A stretch of 28,025 bases of DNA from Lachnospiraceae bacterium (GCA_900764695.1 CAAFOY010000065.1:1-28025); one strand, 5' to 3'; counted from the first letter of the stretch, positions 13,450 to 22,847 are shown. Notes: generated from the sequence alone by a model not told the origin. Made by a program: numbers and translations.

Positions 13450-14904
13450 ATGGATAGCATGGAATTGAGTAATAAATCAGACGTAATTAGTATTGACAAT
13501 TTAAGTAAAGAGCTTAATGATGCTACATATAATAAAACCAGCGTTATTGATGACAGTAAATTTAATACAGATTCCGTGGAAGTTAATGTTACTCATAATC
13601 TTAGCATGTCAGAGAAGTTAAGAATATTGACAGATGCTGCCAAGTACGATGTGGCGTGTACAAGTAGTGGCGTCGACAGAAGCAATAAGGGAAGTGGACT
13701 TGGAGATACTCATGCGTGTGGAATATGTCATACATTTGCGGCGGATGGAAGATGTGTGTCACTGCTTAAGATATTATTTACTAATGAGTGTATATATGAT
13801 TGCAAGTATTGTGTTAACAGAGTTTCTAATGATGTGCCGAGGACAACATTTACACCTGATGAAGTTTGTAAATTAACCATAGAGTTTTATAGAAGAAATT
13901 ATATAGAAGGGCTATTTTTGAGCTCGGGAATAGTTAAGAATCCTAATCATACAATGTCACTTATTTATGAAGCAATTTGGAAATTGAGAAATATACATCA
14001 TTTTTATGGCTATATACATGTAAAAGTAATTCCGGGTACATCACCTGAAATTATTGAAAAATTGGGTTTTCTTGTTGATAGAATGAGTGCCAACTTAGAA
14101 TTGCCAACGCAGGAAAGCCTTTCTGAACTTGCACCGAATAAGCATCATAAGAATATAATTACACCCATGAAGCAGATTAAAGATGGAATGGGTCATTTGC
14201 TTCCGGGGAAGAATGACGGATATCATTATCCAATGAAATATGGAGGCTATAAGAGTTCTAAATTTGTCCCGGCAGGGCAGAGCACTCAGATGATTATTGG
14301 AGCAACAAGAGAAACAGATTACCAGATATTAAATGTAACAGCTACATTGTATGAGAAGTTTAAACTTAAGAGAGTGTTTTATTCAGGATTTGTAGATGTG
14401 AATCATAATATAGAGGCACTATCTTTGGGAGGTCATAGCATTTTACTTAGAGAACATAGATTGTATCAGGCGGATTGGTTGTTAAGATATTATGGCTTTA
14501 CGGCAGGTGAATTATTAAGCAAAGAGAAGCCTAATTTTAATATGGCGTTAGATCCTAAGTGCGACTGGGCTATTAATCATATAGAACAGTTCCCTGTGGA
14601 GATTATGAGGGCAGATTATTATACGTTGTTAAGAGTTCCGGGAATTGGTGTAAAGTCTGCAAAACGAATTGTGTCAGCAAGACGATATGGTAAGTTGGAG
14701 TTTTCTAATTTAAAGAAGATGGGTGTTGCATTAAAAAGAGCAGCATTTTTTATAACATGTAACGGAAAGACAATGATGCCTCTTAATATGAATCAGGATT
14801 ATATAGCACGTTCAATAGCGGATAGTGACAGAAAGAATACTTATGCCATTGATAATAATATTACTTATACGCAGATGAATATATTTGATATGGGGGTGAA
14901 CTGA
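13450..14904 (+). CDS. Radical SAM protein, putative DNA modification/repair
   Basis: 484 residues from ATG 13450 (AAAGGCGG about ten bases upstream; ATG 13459 also possible). The 4Fe-4S/SAM motif is CIYDCKYC, the CxxxCxxC of radical SAM enzymes, in LLKILFTNECIYDCKYCVNR; Cys residues in GDTHACGICH just before may bind a further metal. The C-terminal part has a helix-hairpin-helix (LLRVPGIGVKSAKRIVSARR), a DNA-binding element. This combination matches the family described as 'putative DNA modification/repair radical SAM protein' (TIGR03916), which is found beside a DUF4130/uracil-DNA-glycosylase-linked partner, as here. The next gene overlaps by 1 bp. The substrate is not known. Confidence 0.9.
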   Translation: MDSMELSNKSDVISIDNLSKELNDATYNKTSVIDDSKFNTDSVEVNVTHNLSMSEKLRILTDAAKYDVACTSSGVDRSNKGSGLGDTHACGICHTFAADGRCVSLLKILFTNECIYDCKYCVNRVSNDVPRTTFTPDEVCKLTIEFYRRNYIEGLFLSSGIVKNPNHTMSLIYEAIWKLRNIHHFYGYIHVKVIPGTSPEIIEKLGFLVDRMSANLELPTQESLSELAPNKHHKNIITPMKQIKDGMGHLLPGKNDGYHYPMKYGGYKSSKFVPAGQSTQMIIGATRETDYQILNVTATLYEKFKLKRVFYSGFVDVNHNIEALSLGGHSILLREHRLYQADWLLRYYGFTAGELLSKEKPNFNMALDPKCDWAINHIEQFPVEIMRADYYTLLRVPGIGVKSAKRIVSARRYGKLEFSNLKKMGVALKRAAFFITCNGKTMMPLNMNQDYIARSIADSDRKNTYAIDNNITYTQMNIFDMGVN

Positions 14905-15668
14905 TGAATGAATTTAAGGAAATAACTCTTGTATGTGATGACTCATTTGATGGAATTATGACTGCTGTATATGACGGATGGGTTTTAATGCTTAAGGGTA
15001 ATAAAGTAAAGATTTATCCGGGAGATGATTATGCATATGAGTTGTTTTGTGAGAACATTAATTGTAAGACTAACGTAAAGAAGGCAATTAGTGTTGCACA
15101 GGCAATTCAGCAGAAGATATCGGTTGAAGCATATGAATATGTTTTCAGGGCAGCACATCATTATGATAAGAATCGCGGGAATGCTATTTTGGAATTCCTT
15201 AAAGTGGGATTTAGAGCAGGTAGTAGAACTACTAAGATGCTTAGTGAAAATAGAGTAATGACCGTAATGGAATTGGCAAGAAAGGCTTCTAATGAGGCGA
15301 ATGTATTCAGAGAAATATTAAGATTTAAAGAAATTAACGGTAAATTTTTATTTGGCACAATAAGTCCTAAGTGTGATGTTTTACTATTAATTGAGAATCA
15401 TTTTACATGCAGATATCCTGAAGAAAACTGGATTATATATGATGATATTAGAAAAAAAGCGCTAGTTCACAGGTATAAAAGTGAAACAATAGTTGTATCC
15501 GGAGAAGAGCTAGATAGAGTGATTGACCAGATTGATATAGATGATGATTATGAGGAATTGTGGAAAGTATTTTTTGATGCGATAGCGATAGAAGAGAGAA
15601 GAAATGAAAAGTGTCAGATGAGTCACGTCCCTAAATGGTATAGAAAACATATGAATGAATTTAATTAA
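14904..15668 (+). CDS. DUF4130 (TIGR03915-type) putative DNA metabolism protein
   Basis: 254 residues. Its ATG shares one base with the stop of the radical SAM gene (TGATG), and GGGGTGA lies just upstream, so translation is coupled. The opening ITLVCDDSFDGIMTAVYDGW and the ending AIEERRNEKCQMSHVPKWYRKHM fit the family always found next to the TIGR03916 radical SAM protein. In other bacteria the domain is fused to a uracil-DNA glycosylase-like domain, which is absent here. Together they form a two-gene DNA modification or repair unit of unknown chemistry. Confidence 0.88.
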   Translation: MNEFKEITLVCDDSFDGIMTAVYDGWVLMLKGNKVKIYPGDDYAYELFCENINCKTNVKKAISVAQAIQQKISVEAYEYVFRAAHHYDKNRGNAILEFLKVGFRAGSRTTKMLSENRVMTVMELARKASNEANVFREILRFKEINGKFLFGTISPKCDVLLLIENHFTCRYPEENWIIYDDIRKKALVHRYKSETIVVSGEELDRVIDQIDIDDDYEELWKVFFDAIAIEERRNEKCQMSHVPKWYRKHMNEFN

Positions 15669-15704
15669 AACATTTTTAAAGTGTACTTATTAAAAAAAAA
15701 GTGC

Positions 15705-15751
15705 TATACTATCGAATAAGTATGGGTTATGTCGCAATGACATAATCCATA
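15705..15751 (+). promoter_or_regulatory. purL upstream region: -10 and leader hairpin
   Basis: TATACT (15705-15710) is a likely -10; no clear -35 is visible. The leader then forms a 13-bp hairpin, 15721-15733 with 15739-15751 (one G-U), loop GCAAT. No T-run follows, so it is not a classic terminator, and it does not match the purine riboswitch. AGGAGG before ATG 15778 stays unpaired. Confidence 0.45.
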
Positions 15752-15777
15752 ATAAAACTACTATTCAGGAGGAACTC

Positions 15778-18700
15778 ATGAGCAAGGTAAAGAGAGTTTA
15801 TGTGGAAAAGAAACAGCCATATGCTGTTAAAGCCAAGGAACTTACAGAGGATATCAAGGGTTATTTAGGAATCAACACATTGGATGCCGTAAGAGTTTTA
15901 GTAAGATATGATGTTGAGAATTTATCTGAAGACACTTATAAGAAAGCATTAACAACAGTATTTTCTGAACCACCGGTTGATAATGTTTATGAAGAAAATT
16001 TTCCGTTTAACGAAACAGACAGAATTTTTAGCGTGGAATATTTGCCGGGACAGTTTGATCAGAGAGCTGATTCTGCAGAACAGTGTGTTAAGTTTTTAAA
16101 TGAAGACGAGAAGCCTGTAATTAAAAGTGCAACAACATATGTTTTAGAAGGACATATGAGCGATGAACAGTTTGAACAGGTTAAGTCATATTGTATTAAC
16201 CCTGTAGATTCAAGAGAAACAGGTTTAGAAAAACCTGAAACACTTGTAACAGAATTTGAAGAACCTGCAGACGTTATTATATTCGATGGCTTTAAGGATA
16301 TGGAGGAAGCACCACTTAAAGAATTATATGATTCTTTAGGACTTGCTATGACATTTAAAGATTTTCTTCACATTCAGAATTATTACAAGAATGAAGAAGA
16401 CAGAGATCCTTCAATAACAGAAATAAGAGTATTAGATACATATTGGTCAGATCATTGCCGTCATACAACATTTAATACAGAACTTACAGATGTTACATTT
16501 GATGATGGATATTTTAATAGTCCACTTGTTAAGACATACGAAGAGTATATGGAAACAAGAGAAAGTGTTTTCAAGGGTAGAAAGGACAAGTTTGTCTGCT
16601 TTATGGATTTAGCACTTATGGCTATGCGTAAGTTAAAGATGGAAGGTAAATTAGACGACCAGGAAGAATCAGATGAAATAAATGCATGTAGTATTGTTGT
16701 GCCTGTAGAAGTTGACGGCAAGGAAGAAGAATGGCTTGTTAACTTTAAGAATGAAACACACAACCATCCTACAGAAATTGAACCATTTGGTGGCGCTGCA
16801 ACATGTTTAGGTGGAGCAATCAGAGATCCATTGTCAGGACGTACATATGTATATCAGGCAATGCGTGTAACAGGTGCAGCTGATCCAACTAAGTCAATGA
16901 GCGAAACTTTAAAGGGTAAATTACCACAGAAGAAGATTGTTCAGGGAGCAGCTAATGGCTATAGTTCATATGGTAACCAGATTGGTCTTGCAACAGGATA
17001 TGTTAAGGAAATTTATCATCCTGATTATGTTGCTAAGAGAATGGAAATCGGTGCGGTTATGGGAGCAGCTCCTAGACGTGCAGTACAGAGATTAAATTCT
17101 GACCCGGGTGACATTATCATCTTATTAGGTGGTAGAACAGGAAGAGACGGTTGTGGTGGAGCAACAGGTTCTTCAAAGATTCATACAGAACAGTCAATTG
17201 AAAGCTGTGGAGCAGAAGTTCAGAAGGGTAATGCACCTACAGAACGTAAATTACAGAGATTGTTCAGACGTGAAGAAGTAAGTTATTTAATTAAGAAATG
17301 TAATGACTTTGGTGCAGGTGGTGTATCTGTTGCTATAGGTGAATTAGCAGACGGATTACATGTAAACCTCGATAAAGTAACTAAGAAATATGCAGGTCTT
17401 GATGGTACGGAAATTGCAATTTCAGAATCACAGGAAAGAATGGCAGTTGTTGTAGATCCTAAAGATGTAGAACAGTTCTTAAAATATGCTAACGAAGAAA
17501 ATCTTGAAGCAACAGAAGTAGCATATGTAACAGAAGAACCTAGACTTGTATTAGAATGGAGAGGAAAAGAGATAGTTAATATTTCAAGAGCATTCCTCGA
17601 TACAAACGGAGCTCATCAGGAAACAACAGTAGAAGTTGAAATGCCGGATGAAGATAAGAACTTCTTCAAGAAACCTCAGGTTGATGATGTTAAGGAAAAA
17701 TGGTTAGAAACATTATCAGATTTAAATGAGTGTTCACAGAAGGGATTAGTAGAAAAATTTGACGGCTCAATTGGAGCAGGTTCAGTATTTATGCCATTTG
17801 GTGGTAAATATCAGTTAACAGAAACTCAGACAATGGTAGCTAAGCTTCCTGTACTTAAAGGTAAATGCGATACAGTAACAATTATGAGTTACGGATTTGA
17901 TCCATATCTTTCAAGTTGGAGCCCATACCATGGTGCAATTTATGCAGTAGTAGATTCTGTAGCTAAGGTAGTTGCAACAGGTGGTGATTATAAGAAGATT
18001 AGATTTACATTCCAGGAATACTTCAGAAGAATGACAGAAGATCCAAAGCGTTGGAGCCAGCCATTTGCAGCACTTCTTGGTGCATATGACGCTCAGATGG
18101 GATTTGGTCTTCCATCAATCGGTGGTAAGGATAGTATGTCAGGTACATTTAATGATATTGATGTTCCTCCAACACTTGTTTCATTTGCGGTAGATGTTGC
18201 AAAAGAAAAAGATATTATTACACCCGAATTTAAAGAAGTTGGAAGTAAGATTGTTAAATTTGAAATATGCAGAGACCAGTACGAAAAGCCAAATTACGAA
18301 TGTATGATGAAGTTATATGATGCAATTCATGAAATGATTCAGAATGGAACTATAATTTCAGCATATGCATTAGATAGTAAAGGTGTTATTCCAGCAGTAA
18401 GTAAGATGGCATTTGGTAATAAGATTGGTGTTTCTGTCAGCGGACAGATTCCTGGAGCAGATTTATTTGCACCTGGATATGGTGATATAATTGCAGAAAT
18501 ACCTGCTGATAAGATTGATGATGTAAATGTAAGTTATGTATTAATCGGTGAAACAACAGATGATGCTACACTTAAATATGGAGAAGAATCAATTTTATTA
18601 GATGATGCAATTAAGACATGGGAAAAACCACTTGAAAAAGTATTCCCAACAAGAAGTCATAAAGACACATCAGTTATCGATACTCCTGTATACGATAAAG

Positions 18701-19530
18701 GAAGTGTTTATGTATGCAAGAATAAGATTGCTAAACCTACAGTATTTATTCCTGTATTCCCAGGAACTAACTGTGAATATGACAGTGCTAAGGCGTTTGA
18801 AAATGCAGGCGCAAAAGTTATTACAAAGGTATTTAAGAATCTTACACCTGAAGATATCAGAGATTCAGTAAAAATCTTTGAAGAAAGCATTAATCAGTCA
18901 CAGATTATTATGTTCCCAGGTGGATTTAGTGCAGGTGATGAACCGGATGGATCAGCTAAGTTCTTTGCTACAGCATTTAGAAATGAAAAGATTAAAGAAG
19001 CTGTTCATAAACTTTTAAATGAAAGAGATGGATTAGCACTTGGTATATGTAATGGTTTCCAGGCTTTAATTAAGTTAGGATTAGTTCCAAATGGACAGAT
19101 TACAGGACAGAATGAAAATTCACCAACATTAACATACAACACAATTAACAGACATGTATCTAAGATGGTTTATACAAAGGTTGTGTCAAATAAATCACCT
19201 TGGTTACAGTTAGCAGAACTTGGTGGTACATATGTAAATCCTGCTTCACATGGTGAAGGAAGATTTGTTGCATCTGAAGAATGTATTAAAGAATTATTTG
19301 CTAACGGTCAGGTTGCTACTCAGTATGTAAATGAACAGGGACAGCCTACGATGGATGAAGAATGGAATGTAAATGGTTCATATTATGCAATTGAAGGTAT
19401 TACATCTCCGGACGGACGATGCTTAGGAAAGATGGCTCATATCGAAAGAAAAGGAAACTCAGTAGCTATGAATATTTATGGTGAACAGGATATTAAGGTA
19501 TTTGAAGCCGGAGTTAAGTATTTTAAATAA
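15778..19530 (+). CDS. purL: Phosphoribosylformylglycinamidine synthase, one-chain type
   Basis: 1250 residues, the full one-chain enzyme used by many Clostridia instead of separate PurS/PurL/PurQ subunits. It converts FGAR, glutamine and ATP to FGAM, the fourth step of purine synthesis. The synthetase part has DTYWSDHCRHTTF, NFKNETHNHPTEIEPFGGAATCLGG and CNDFGAGGVSVAIGELADG. The C-terminal glutaminase has PVFPGTNCEYD, the nucleophile Cys1091 in LGICNGFQAL, and His1158/Glu1160 in ASHGEGRF. AGGAGG stands six bases before ATG 15778. No other pur gene is nearby, so this is an isolated purine gene. Confidence 0.97.
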   Translation: MSKVKRVYVEKKQPYAVKAKELTEDIKGYLGINTLDAVRVLVRYDVENLSEDTYKKALTTVFSEPPVDNVYEENFPFNETDRIFSVEYLPGQFDQRADSAEQCVKFLNEDEKPVIKSATTYVLEGHMSDEQFEQVKSYCINPVDSRETGLEKPETLVTEFEEPADVIIFDGFKDMEEAPLKELYDSLGLAMTFKDFLHIQNYYKNEEDRDPSITEIRVLDTYWSDHCRHTTFNTELTDVTFDDGYFNSPLVKTYEEYMETRESVFKGRKDKFVCFMDLALMAMRKLKMEGKLDDQEESDEINACSIVVPVEVDGKEEEWLVNFKNETHNHPTEIEPFGGAATCLGGAIRDPLSGRTYVYQAMRVTGAADPTKSMSETLKGKLPQKKIVQGAANGYSSYGNQIGLATGYVKEIYHPDYVAKRMEIGAVMGAAPRRAVQRLNSDPGDIIILLGGRTGRDGCGGATGSSKIHTEQSIESCGAEVQKGNAPTERKLQRLFRREEVSYLIKKCNDFGAGGVSVAIGELADGLHVNLDKVTKKYAGLDGTEIAISESQERMAVVVDPKDVEQFLKYANEENLEATEVAYVTEEPRLVLEWRGKEIVNISRAFLDTNGAHQETTVEVEMPDEDKNFFKKPQVDDVKEKWLETLSDLNECSQKGLVEKFDGSIGAGSVFMPFGGKYQLTETQTMVAKLPVLKGKCDTVTIMSYGFDPYLSSWSPYHGAIYAVVDSVAKVVATGGDYKKIRFTFQEYFRRMTEDPKRWSQPFAALLGAYDAQMGFGLPSIGGKDSMSGTFNDIDVPPTLVSFAVDVAKEKDIITPEFKEVGSKIVKFEICRDQYEKPNYECMMKLYDAIHEMIQNGTIISAYALDSKGVIPAVSKMAFGNKIGVSVSGQIPGADLFAPGYGDIIAEIPADKIDDVNVSYVLIGETTDDATLKYGEESILLDDAIKTWEKPLEKVFPTRSHKDTSVIDTPVYDKGSVYVCKNKIAKPTVFIPVFPGTNCEYDSAKAFENAGAKVITKVFKNLTPEDIRDSVKIFEESINQSQIIMFPGGFSAGDEPDGSAKFFATAFRNEKIKEAVHKLLNERDGLALGICNGFQALIKLGLVPNGQITGQNENSPTLTYNTINRHVSKMVYTKVVSNKSPWLQLAELGGTYVNPASHGEGRFVASEECIKELFANGQVATQYVNEQGQPTMDEEWNVNGSYYAIEGITSPDGRCLGKMAHIERKGNSVAMNIYGEQDIKVFEAGVKYFK

Positions 19531-19570
19531 TAAAAACACTTATATTGTAAATAATAAAAATAAACAAAAT

Positions 19571-19598
19571 TATGGGCCCGGAGTAATCCGGGCTCATA
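19571..19598 (+). other. GC-rich hairpin between purL and the DUF308 gene
   Basis: TATGGGCCCGGA (19571-19582) pairs with TCCGGGCTCATA (19587-19598) around a GTAA loop, 12 bp with one G-U. No T-run follows, so termination would be weak. It may be a partial terminator or mRNA-stabilising hairpin at the purL 3' end. Confidence 0.5.
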
Positions 19599-19617
19599 TT
19601 GAAAAGGAAGATGCGAT

Positions 19618-20205
19618 ATGAATTATTTGAAAAGTCTTAAATGGGAAATGGTAATTTATGCTTTGTTATGTATATTAATGGGCATTTTGATGATGATTTA
19701 TCCAAGTAGCATATTGAATACAATTTGTTATATAATAGCAGTTATATTTTTACTTTTAGCAATAAGATATTTACTTGAATATAGAAAAAGAGATTTGATA
19801 AATGATTTTTATAAATATGAACTTGTAGTTGGAATTATTTTTATAGTTGCTGCAATATTTGTTCTTGTAAAAAAAGATTTTGTTATATCAATCATTCCGT
19901 TTATAGTTGGAATAATTATAGTGATAAGTGGAATTATGAAAATTGAAAATGCTTTGGATTTGAAAAGAATGGATTCACATTGGGTATTTTTACTTATAGT
20001 GGCAATTGTTAATGTATTATTAGGAATTGTAATATTAATTAATCCTCAGAACACAGCAGTATTTGTTACAAGAATTACAGGAATAATTTTAACATACTCA
20101 GGAGTTGTAGATTTAATTACAACATTAACTGTATCAGGTAAAATTAGAAGATGGGTAAATGATAATGCAATTATAGATACAGAAAGCAGAGATATAGATG
20201 AATAA
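19618..20205 (+). CDS. DUF308/HdeD-like membrane protein
   Basis: 195 residues with about six hydrophobic helices in three hairpin pairs: VIYALLCILMGILMMIYP, TICYIIAVIFLLLAIRYLL, VVGIIFIVAAIFVLV, IIPFIVGIIIVISGI, VFLLIVAIVNVLLGIVILI, and VTRITGIILTYSGVVDLIT. The repeated pattern of a helix ending in a Pro/Asn turn followed by a Gly-rich helix is typical of the DUF308 (HdeD) family, whose role is not defined beyond links to acid and stress response. AAGGAAG precedes ATG 19618. A strong terminator begins inside the stop codon. It may be partly transcribed with purL. Confidence 0.8.
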   Translation: MNYLKSLKWEMVIYALLCILMGILMMIYPSSILNTICYIIAVIFLLLAIRYLLEYRKRDLINDFYKYELVVGIIFIVAAIFVLVKKDFVISIIPFIVGIIIVISGIMKIENALDLKRMDSHWVFLLIVAIVNVLLGIVILINPQNTAVFVTRITGIILTYSGVVDLITTLTVSGKIRRWVNDNAIIDTESRDIDE

Positions 20206-20242
20206 AACCAAAAGCCTCGCAAATTGCGAGGCTTTTGGTTTT
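20204..20242. terminator. Bidirectional terminator
   Basis: A 17-bp perfect stem, 20204-20220 with 20226-20242, loop AAATT, A-rich left and T-rich right. It ends the DUF308 gene (the stem begins within its TAA) and can also stop transcription from the minus-strand DegV gene. Confidence 0.92.
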
Positions 20243-20262
20243 ATTGGCTCTTTGTCAAGAAT

Positions 20263-20333
20263 GGGGGTAATCCGTGTTTTATTGTGCGCCTTTTGGCACA
20301 CGCTTTGAATCTTTGTAAAATATGGTGAACCCC
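20263..20333 (-). other. Folded region downstream of the DegV gene
   Basis: Nested pairs are GGGGT/ACCCC (20264-20268 with 20329-20333), TTTTA/TAAAA (20277-20281 with 20316-20320), and an inner stem at 20284-20301. On the minus strand the inner stem is GTGTGCC-AAAA-GGCGCAC with one G-U, while on the plus strand it has a C-A mismatch. This suggests an RNA in the 3' part of the DegV transcript. There is no coding evidence. Confidence 0.35.
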
Positions 20334-20367
20334 AAGTGTTTAAACATTTACTTCTTGTAATATATAT

Positions 20368-21255
20368 CTATTTTAAAGTTTCGTATTTTTGAATAATGCC
20401 TACACCTATAGGATAAGGACCTGTGTGAACAGCAGTTGTCATACCGATATCAACATTAAGTTCATCTAAGCATTTTACTCCAAGTGTGCTTTCAGTATCC
20501 TTTAAGAATTCAGCTCCTTCCTCTTTATCATATCCCCAACCAACGTTGAAGTTGTAATCATCTTTGCTTAAATTGTTGTCAGTAAAGTGTTTGTTAACAG
20601 TATCTAAAACAGCTTTCTTTAATTTGGCACGACTTCTGCCGATTCCGCCTAAACCTAATTCGCCATTTTTAAGTAAAATGATAGGCTTGATTCCTAATTT
20701 TCCTGTTGCAATAGAAGCAAGTTTTCCAATACGACCACCGATTCTAAGATAATCAAGAGAACCAACAGTAAAGAAAATAATTGCTGTAGGAATTAATTTC
20801 TCAGTTTTTTCAACAGCCTGTTCAAAGTTAAGCCCGTCATTTTTCATTCTTACGATTTCATTTACTAATAATGCCTGAGTTGCAGTATTTTGTTTAGAAT
20901 CAAATACAGCAATTTTCGCATCAGGATAGTCCTCTTTAATTAAATCAGCAGCTGTTCTTGCTGAATTATAAGAACCACTAAGAACAAGAGAAATTGTTAA
21001 ACATATAACAGGAATATCCTGTTTAACATATTCTAAAAATGTATTCATATATTCTTCAACTGATGGAAGTGATGACTTTGGAAAAACATTTTCATTAACA
21101 AGCCTTGTGTAAAACTCATCTCTTGTTATATCAATGCTGTCTTTTAAATAATGTTCCTGGTCAAAAGAAACAGAGAAAGGAACAACTGTAATGTCATTTT
21201 TTTCAACATATTCTTTTGATAAATCACATGCGCTATCGCTAATTATTTTATACAT
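20368..21255 (-). CDS. DegV-family fatty-acid-binding protein
   Basis: 295 residues, normal for the family. The N-terminal DegV domain starts MYKIISDSACDLS and has VVPFSVSFDQ and PSVEEYMNTF. The lipid-headgroup-binding motif appears as CLTISLVLSGSYNSARTA, and the C-terminal half has FFTVGSLDYLRIGGRIGK and GIKPIILLKNGEL, then the end MTTAVHTGPYPIGVGI. DegV/FakB proteins bind a fatty acid and, in the best-studied Firmicutes, present it to the kinase FakA; no fakA is in the window. AAGGAG precedes ATG 21255 by nine bases. It is a single-gene unit. Confidence 0.93.
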   Translation of the reverse strand: MYKIISDSACDLSKEYVEKNDITVVPFSVSFDQEHYLKDSIDITRDEFYTRLVNENVFPKSSLPSVEEYMNTFLEYVKQDIPVICLTISLVLSGSYNSARTAADLIKEDYPDAKIAVFDSKQNTATQALLVNEIVRMKNDGLNFEQAVEKTEKLIPTAIIFFTVGSLDYLRIGGRIGKLASIATGKLGIKPIILLKNGELGLGGIGRSRAKLKKAVLDTVNKHFTDNNLSKDDYNFNVGWGYDKEEGAEFLKDTESTLGVKCLDELNVDIGMTTAVHTGPYPIGVGIIQKYETLK

Positions 21256-21396
21256 AAAACTAAACTCCTTAAGATAAAAGAATCTTTTGTAAAATCTATA
21301 TAGTTATCAATACTAGATGAAGTATAACACTAAACTATCATACTGGCAATAGATAAAATAATAATAACATAAAATAATGCAAAATAGCTATGAACT

Positions 21397-21442
21397 TTAT
21401 ATATTTCATTTTCTTTTACTTATATATTTCATTTTCTTTTAC
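21397..21442 (+). repeat. Two perfect tandem 23-bp repeats upstream of pyrC
   Basis: Unit TTATATATTTC + ATTTTCTTTTAC at 21397-21419 and again at 21420-21442, with no mismatch, directly before the -35 of the pyrC promoter. The rest of the 270-bp gap between the DegV gene and pyrC is AT-rich; no gene is seen in it. Confidence 0.9.
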
Positions 21443-21447
21443 TTGCC

Positions 21448-21476
21448 TTGAAACGAATACATTTATTTGATATACT
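21448..21476 (+). promoter_or_regulatory. Promoter of the pyr operon
   Basis: TTGAAA (21448-21453), a 17-bp spacer, TATACT (21471-21476). The start of transcription is near 21483, giving a leader of about 43 nt with the small hairpin GCCTG-AAAA-CAGGC. No PyrR-type attenuator is visible in this short leader. The frame open back to TTG 21448 lies in the promoter and is not coding. Confidence 0.75.
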
Positions 21477-21525
21477 TTTAGATGGCGTATTCTGCCTGAA
21501 AACAGGCGGCCGGAAAGAGGTATAT

Positions 21526-22812
21526 ATGACAATTCTTATTAAGAACGGAAGAGTAATTAATCCGTCTGAGAAAATGGACAAGGTGTTAGATGTCTATGTT
21601 AAGGACGGAGTAATTGTTGAAAAAGGGGAAAACATCGAAAAAGAAGCTGATAAGGTTATTGATGCTAAGGGATGTTTTGTAATGCCGGGACTTATAGACT
21701 TACATGTTCATTTTAGAGACCCGGGGCTTACTTATAAAGAAGATATAATAACAGGAAGTATGGCGGCAGCTAATGGTGGATTTACATCTGTATGTTGCAT
21801 GCCAAATACAAAACCTGTTACTGACAATGCAGAAGTGGTCAGATATATTATAAATAAAGGAAAAGAAGCAGGATATACAAATGTACTTCCTGTAGGTTCT
21901 GTTACTAAAGGAATGGCAGGAAAAGAAATAACAGATGTATTCGAACTTAAAGAGGCAGGTATATGTGCTATAAGTGAAGATGGTAAATCTGTTATGGATT
22001 CTAATGTATATCGTGATGCAATGAAAAATGCAGTTAAAGCGGATGTGCCGGTATTAGCTCATTGCGAAGATATCAATTTAGTAAATGGCGGCGTAATGAA
22101 TATGGGCGACAAATCAGAAGAATTTGGAGTTAAGGGTATTAGTAACGCTGTTGAAGATATAATTGTGGCAAGAGATATTTTGCTTGCAAAAGAAACAGGG
22201 GCTAAATTACATTTGTGCCATTGCTCAACAAAAGACAGTGTAACAATGGTTAAAAAAGCAAAAGAAGACGGAGTTAAAGTTACTGCAGAAGTATGTCCAC
22301 ATCATTTTGCCATGAGTACAGATGATATGGATAGTGCAGATGCAAATTATAAAATGAATCCTCCACTTAGAACAAGAGAGGATGTTGACGCACTTATAAA
22401 GGGACTTAGCGAAGATGTTATGGATGTAATTGCAACAGATCACGCACCACATAGTGCAGAGGAAAAAGCAAGAAGCATAACAGAAGCACCTTTTGGAATT
22501 GTAGGATTGGAAACAGCAGTACCATTAACAGTGACTCATTTGCTTAAACCGGGATTTATCACACCTATGCAGATGGCTGAAAAGATGAGCTATAATCCTG
22601 CTAAAGTATTAGGAATAGACAAAGGTTCATTGGACGAAGGAAAAGTAGCCGATATTACAATTATCAATCCGGATGAGGAATACATTATTGATGTAAATGA
22701 ATTTAAGTCTAAAGGAAGAAATACTCCATTTGGAGGAACAAAAGTATCAGGAAAAGTTAAATGGACAATTTTAGGTGGAAAGATTGTTAAGGAGCCTGAA
22801 GAAGAAAGATAA
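21526..22812 (+). CDS. pyrC: Dihydroorotase (class I)
   Basis: 428 residues from ATG 21526, with AGAGG upstream. It closes carbamoyl-aspartate to dihydroorotate, step 3 of UMP synthesis. The zinc site starts with GLIDLHVHFRDPG (His60, His62), and continues with VLAHCEDINL, LHLCHCSTKDS and the catalytic Asp in IATDHAPHSAEEK. The C-terminal ending GTKVSGKVKWTILGGKIV is typical of class I enzymes. It is the first gene after a clear promoter and is followed by pyrF after 35 bp. pyrB and the carbamoyl-phosphate synthase genes are not in the window. Confidence 0.96.
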   Translation: MTILIKNGRVINPSEKMDKVLDVYVKDGVIVEKGENIEKEADKVIDAKGCFVMPGLIDLHVHFRDPGLTYKEDIITGSMAAANGGFTSVCCMPNTKPVTDNAEVVRYIINKGKEAGYTNVLPVGSVTKGMAGKEITDVFELKEAGICAISEDGKSVMDSNVYRDAMKNAVKADVPVLAHCEDINLVNGGVMNMGDKSEEFGVKGISNAVEDIIVARDILLAKETGAKLHLCHCSTKDSVTMVKKAKEDGVKVTAEVCPHHFAMSTDDMDSADANYKMNPPLRTREDVDALIKGLSEDVMDVIATDHAPHSAEEKARSITEAPFGIVGLETAVPLTVTHLLKPGFITPMQMAEKMSYNPAKVLGIDKGSLDEGKVADITIINPDEEYIIDVNEFKSKGRNTPFGGTKVSGKVKWTILGGKIVKEPEEER

Positions 22813-22847
22813 GTAAATTAATATAAAGCATAAAGGAGCAGAATAGA

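Noticed and set aside
15721..15751. Purine riboswitch or attenuator before purL
   Set aside because: A single hairpin without T-run and without the conserved purine-riboswitch core; the leader is too short.
21448..21525. In-frame extension of PyrC back to TTG 21448
   Set aside because: It overlaps a TTGAAA-17-TATACT promoter; ATG 21526 starts where class I dihydroorotases normally start.
21477..21525. PyrR-type attenuator in the pyr leader
   Set aside because: The leader is only ~43 nt with a 5-bp hairpin; no PyrR-binding loop or terminator/antiterminator pair.
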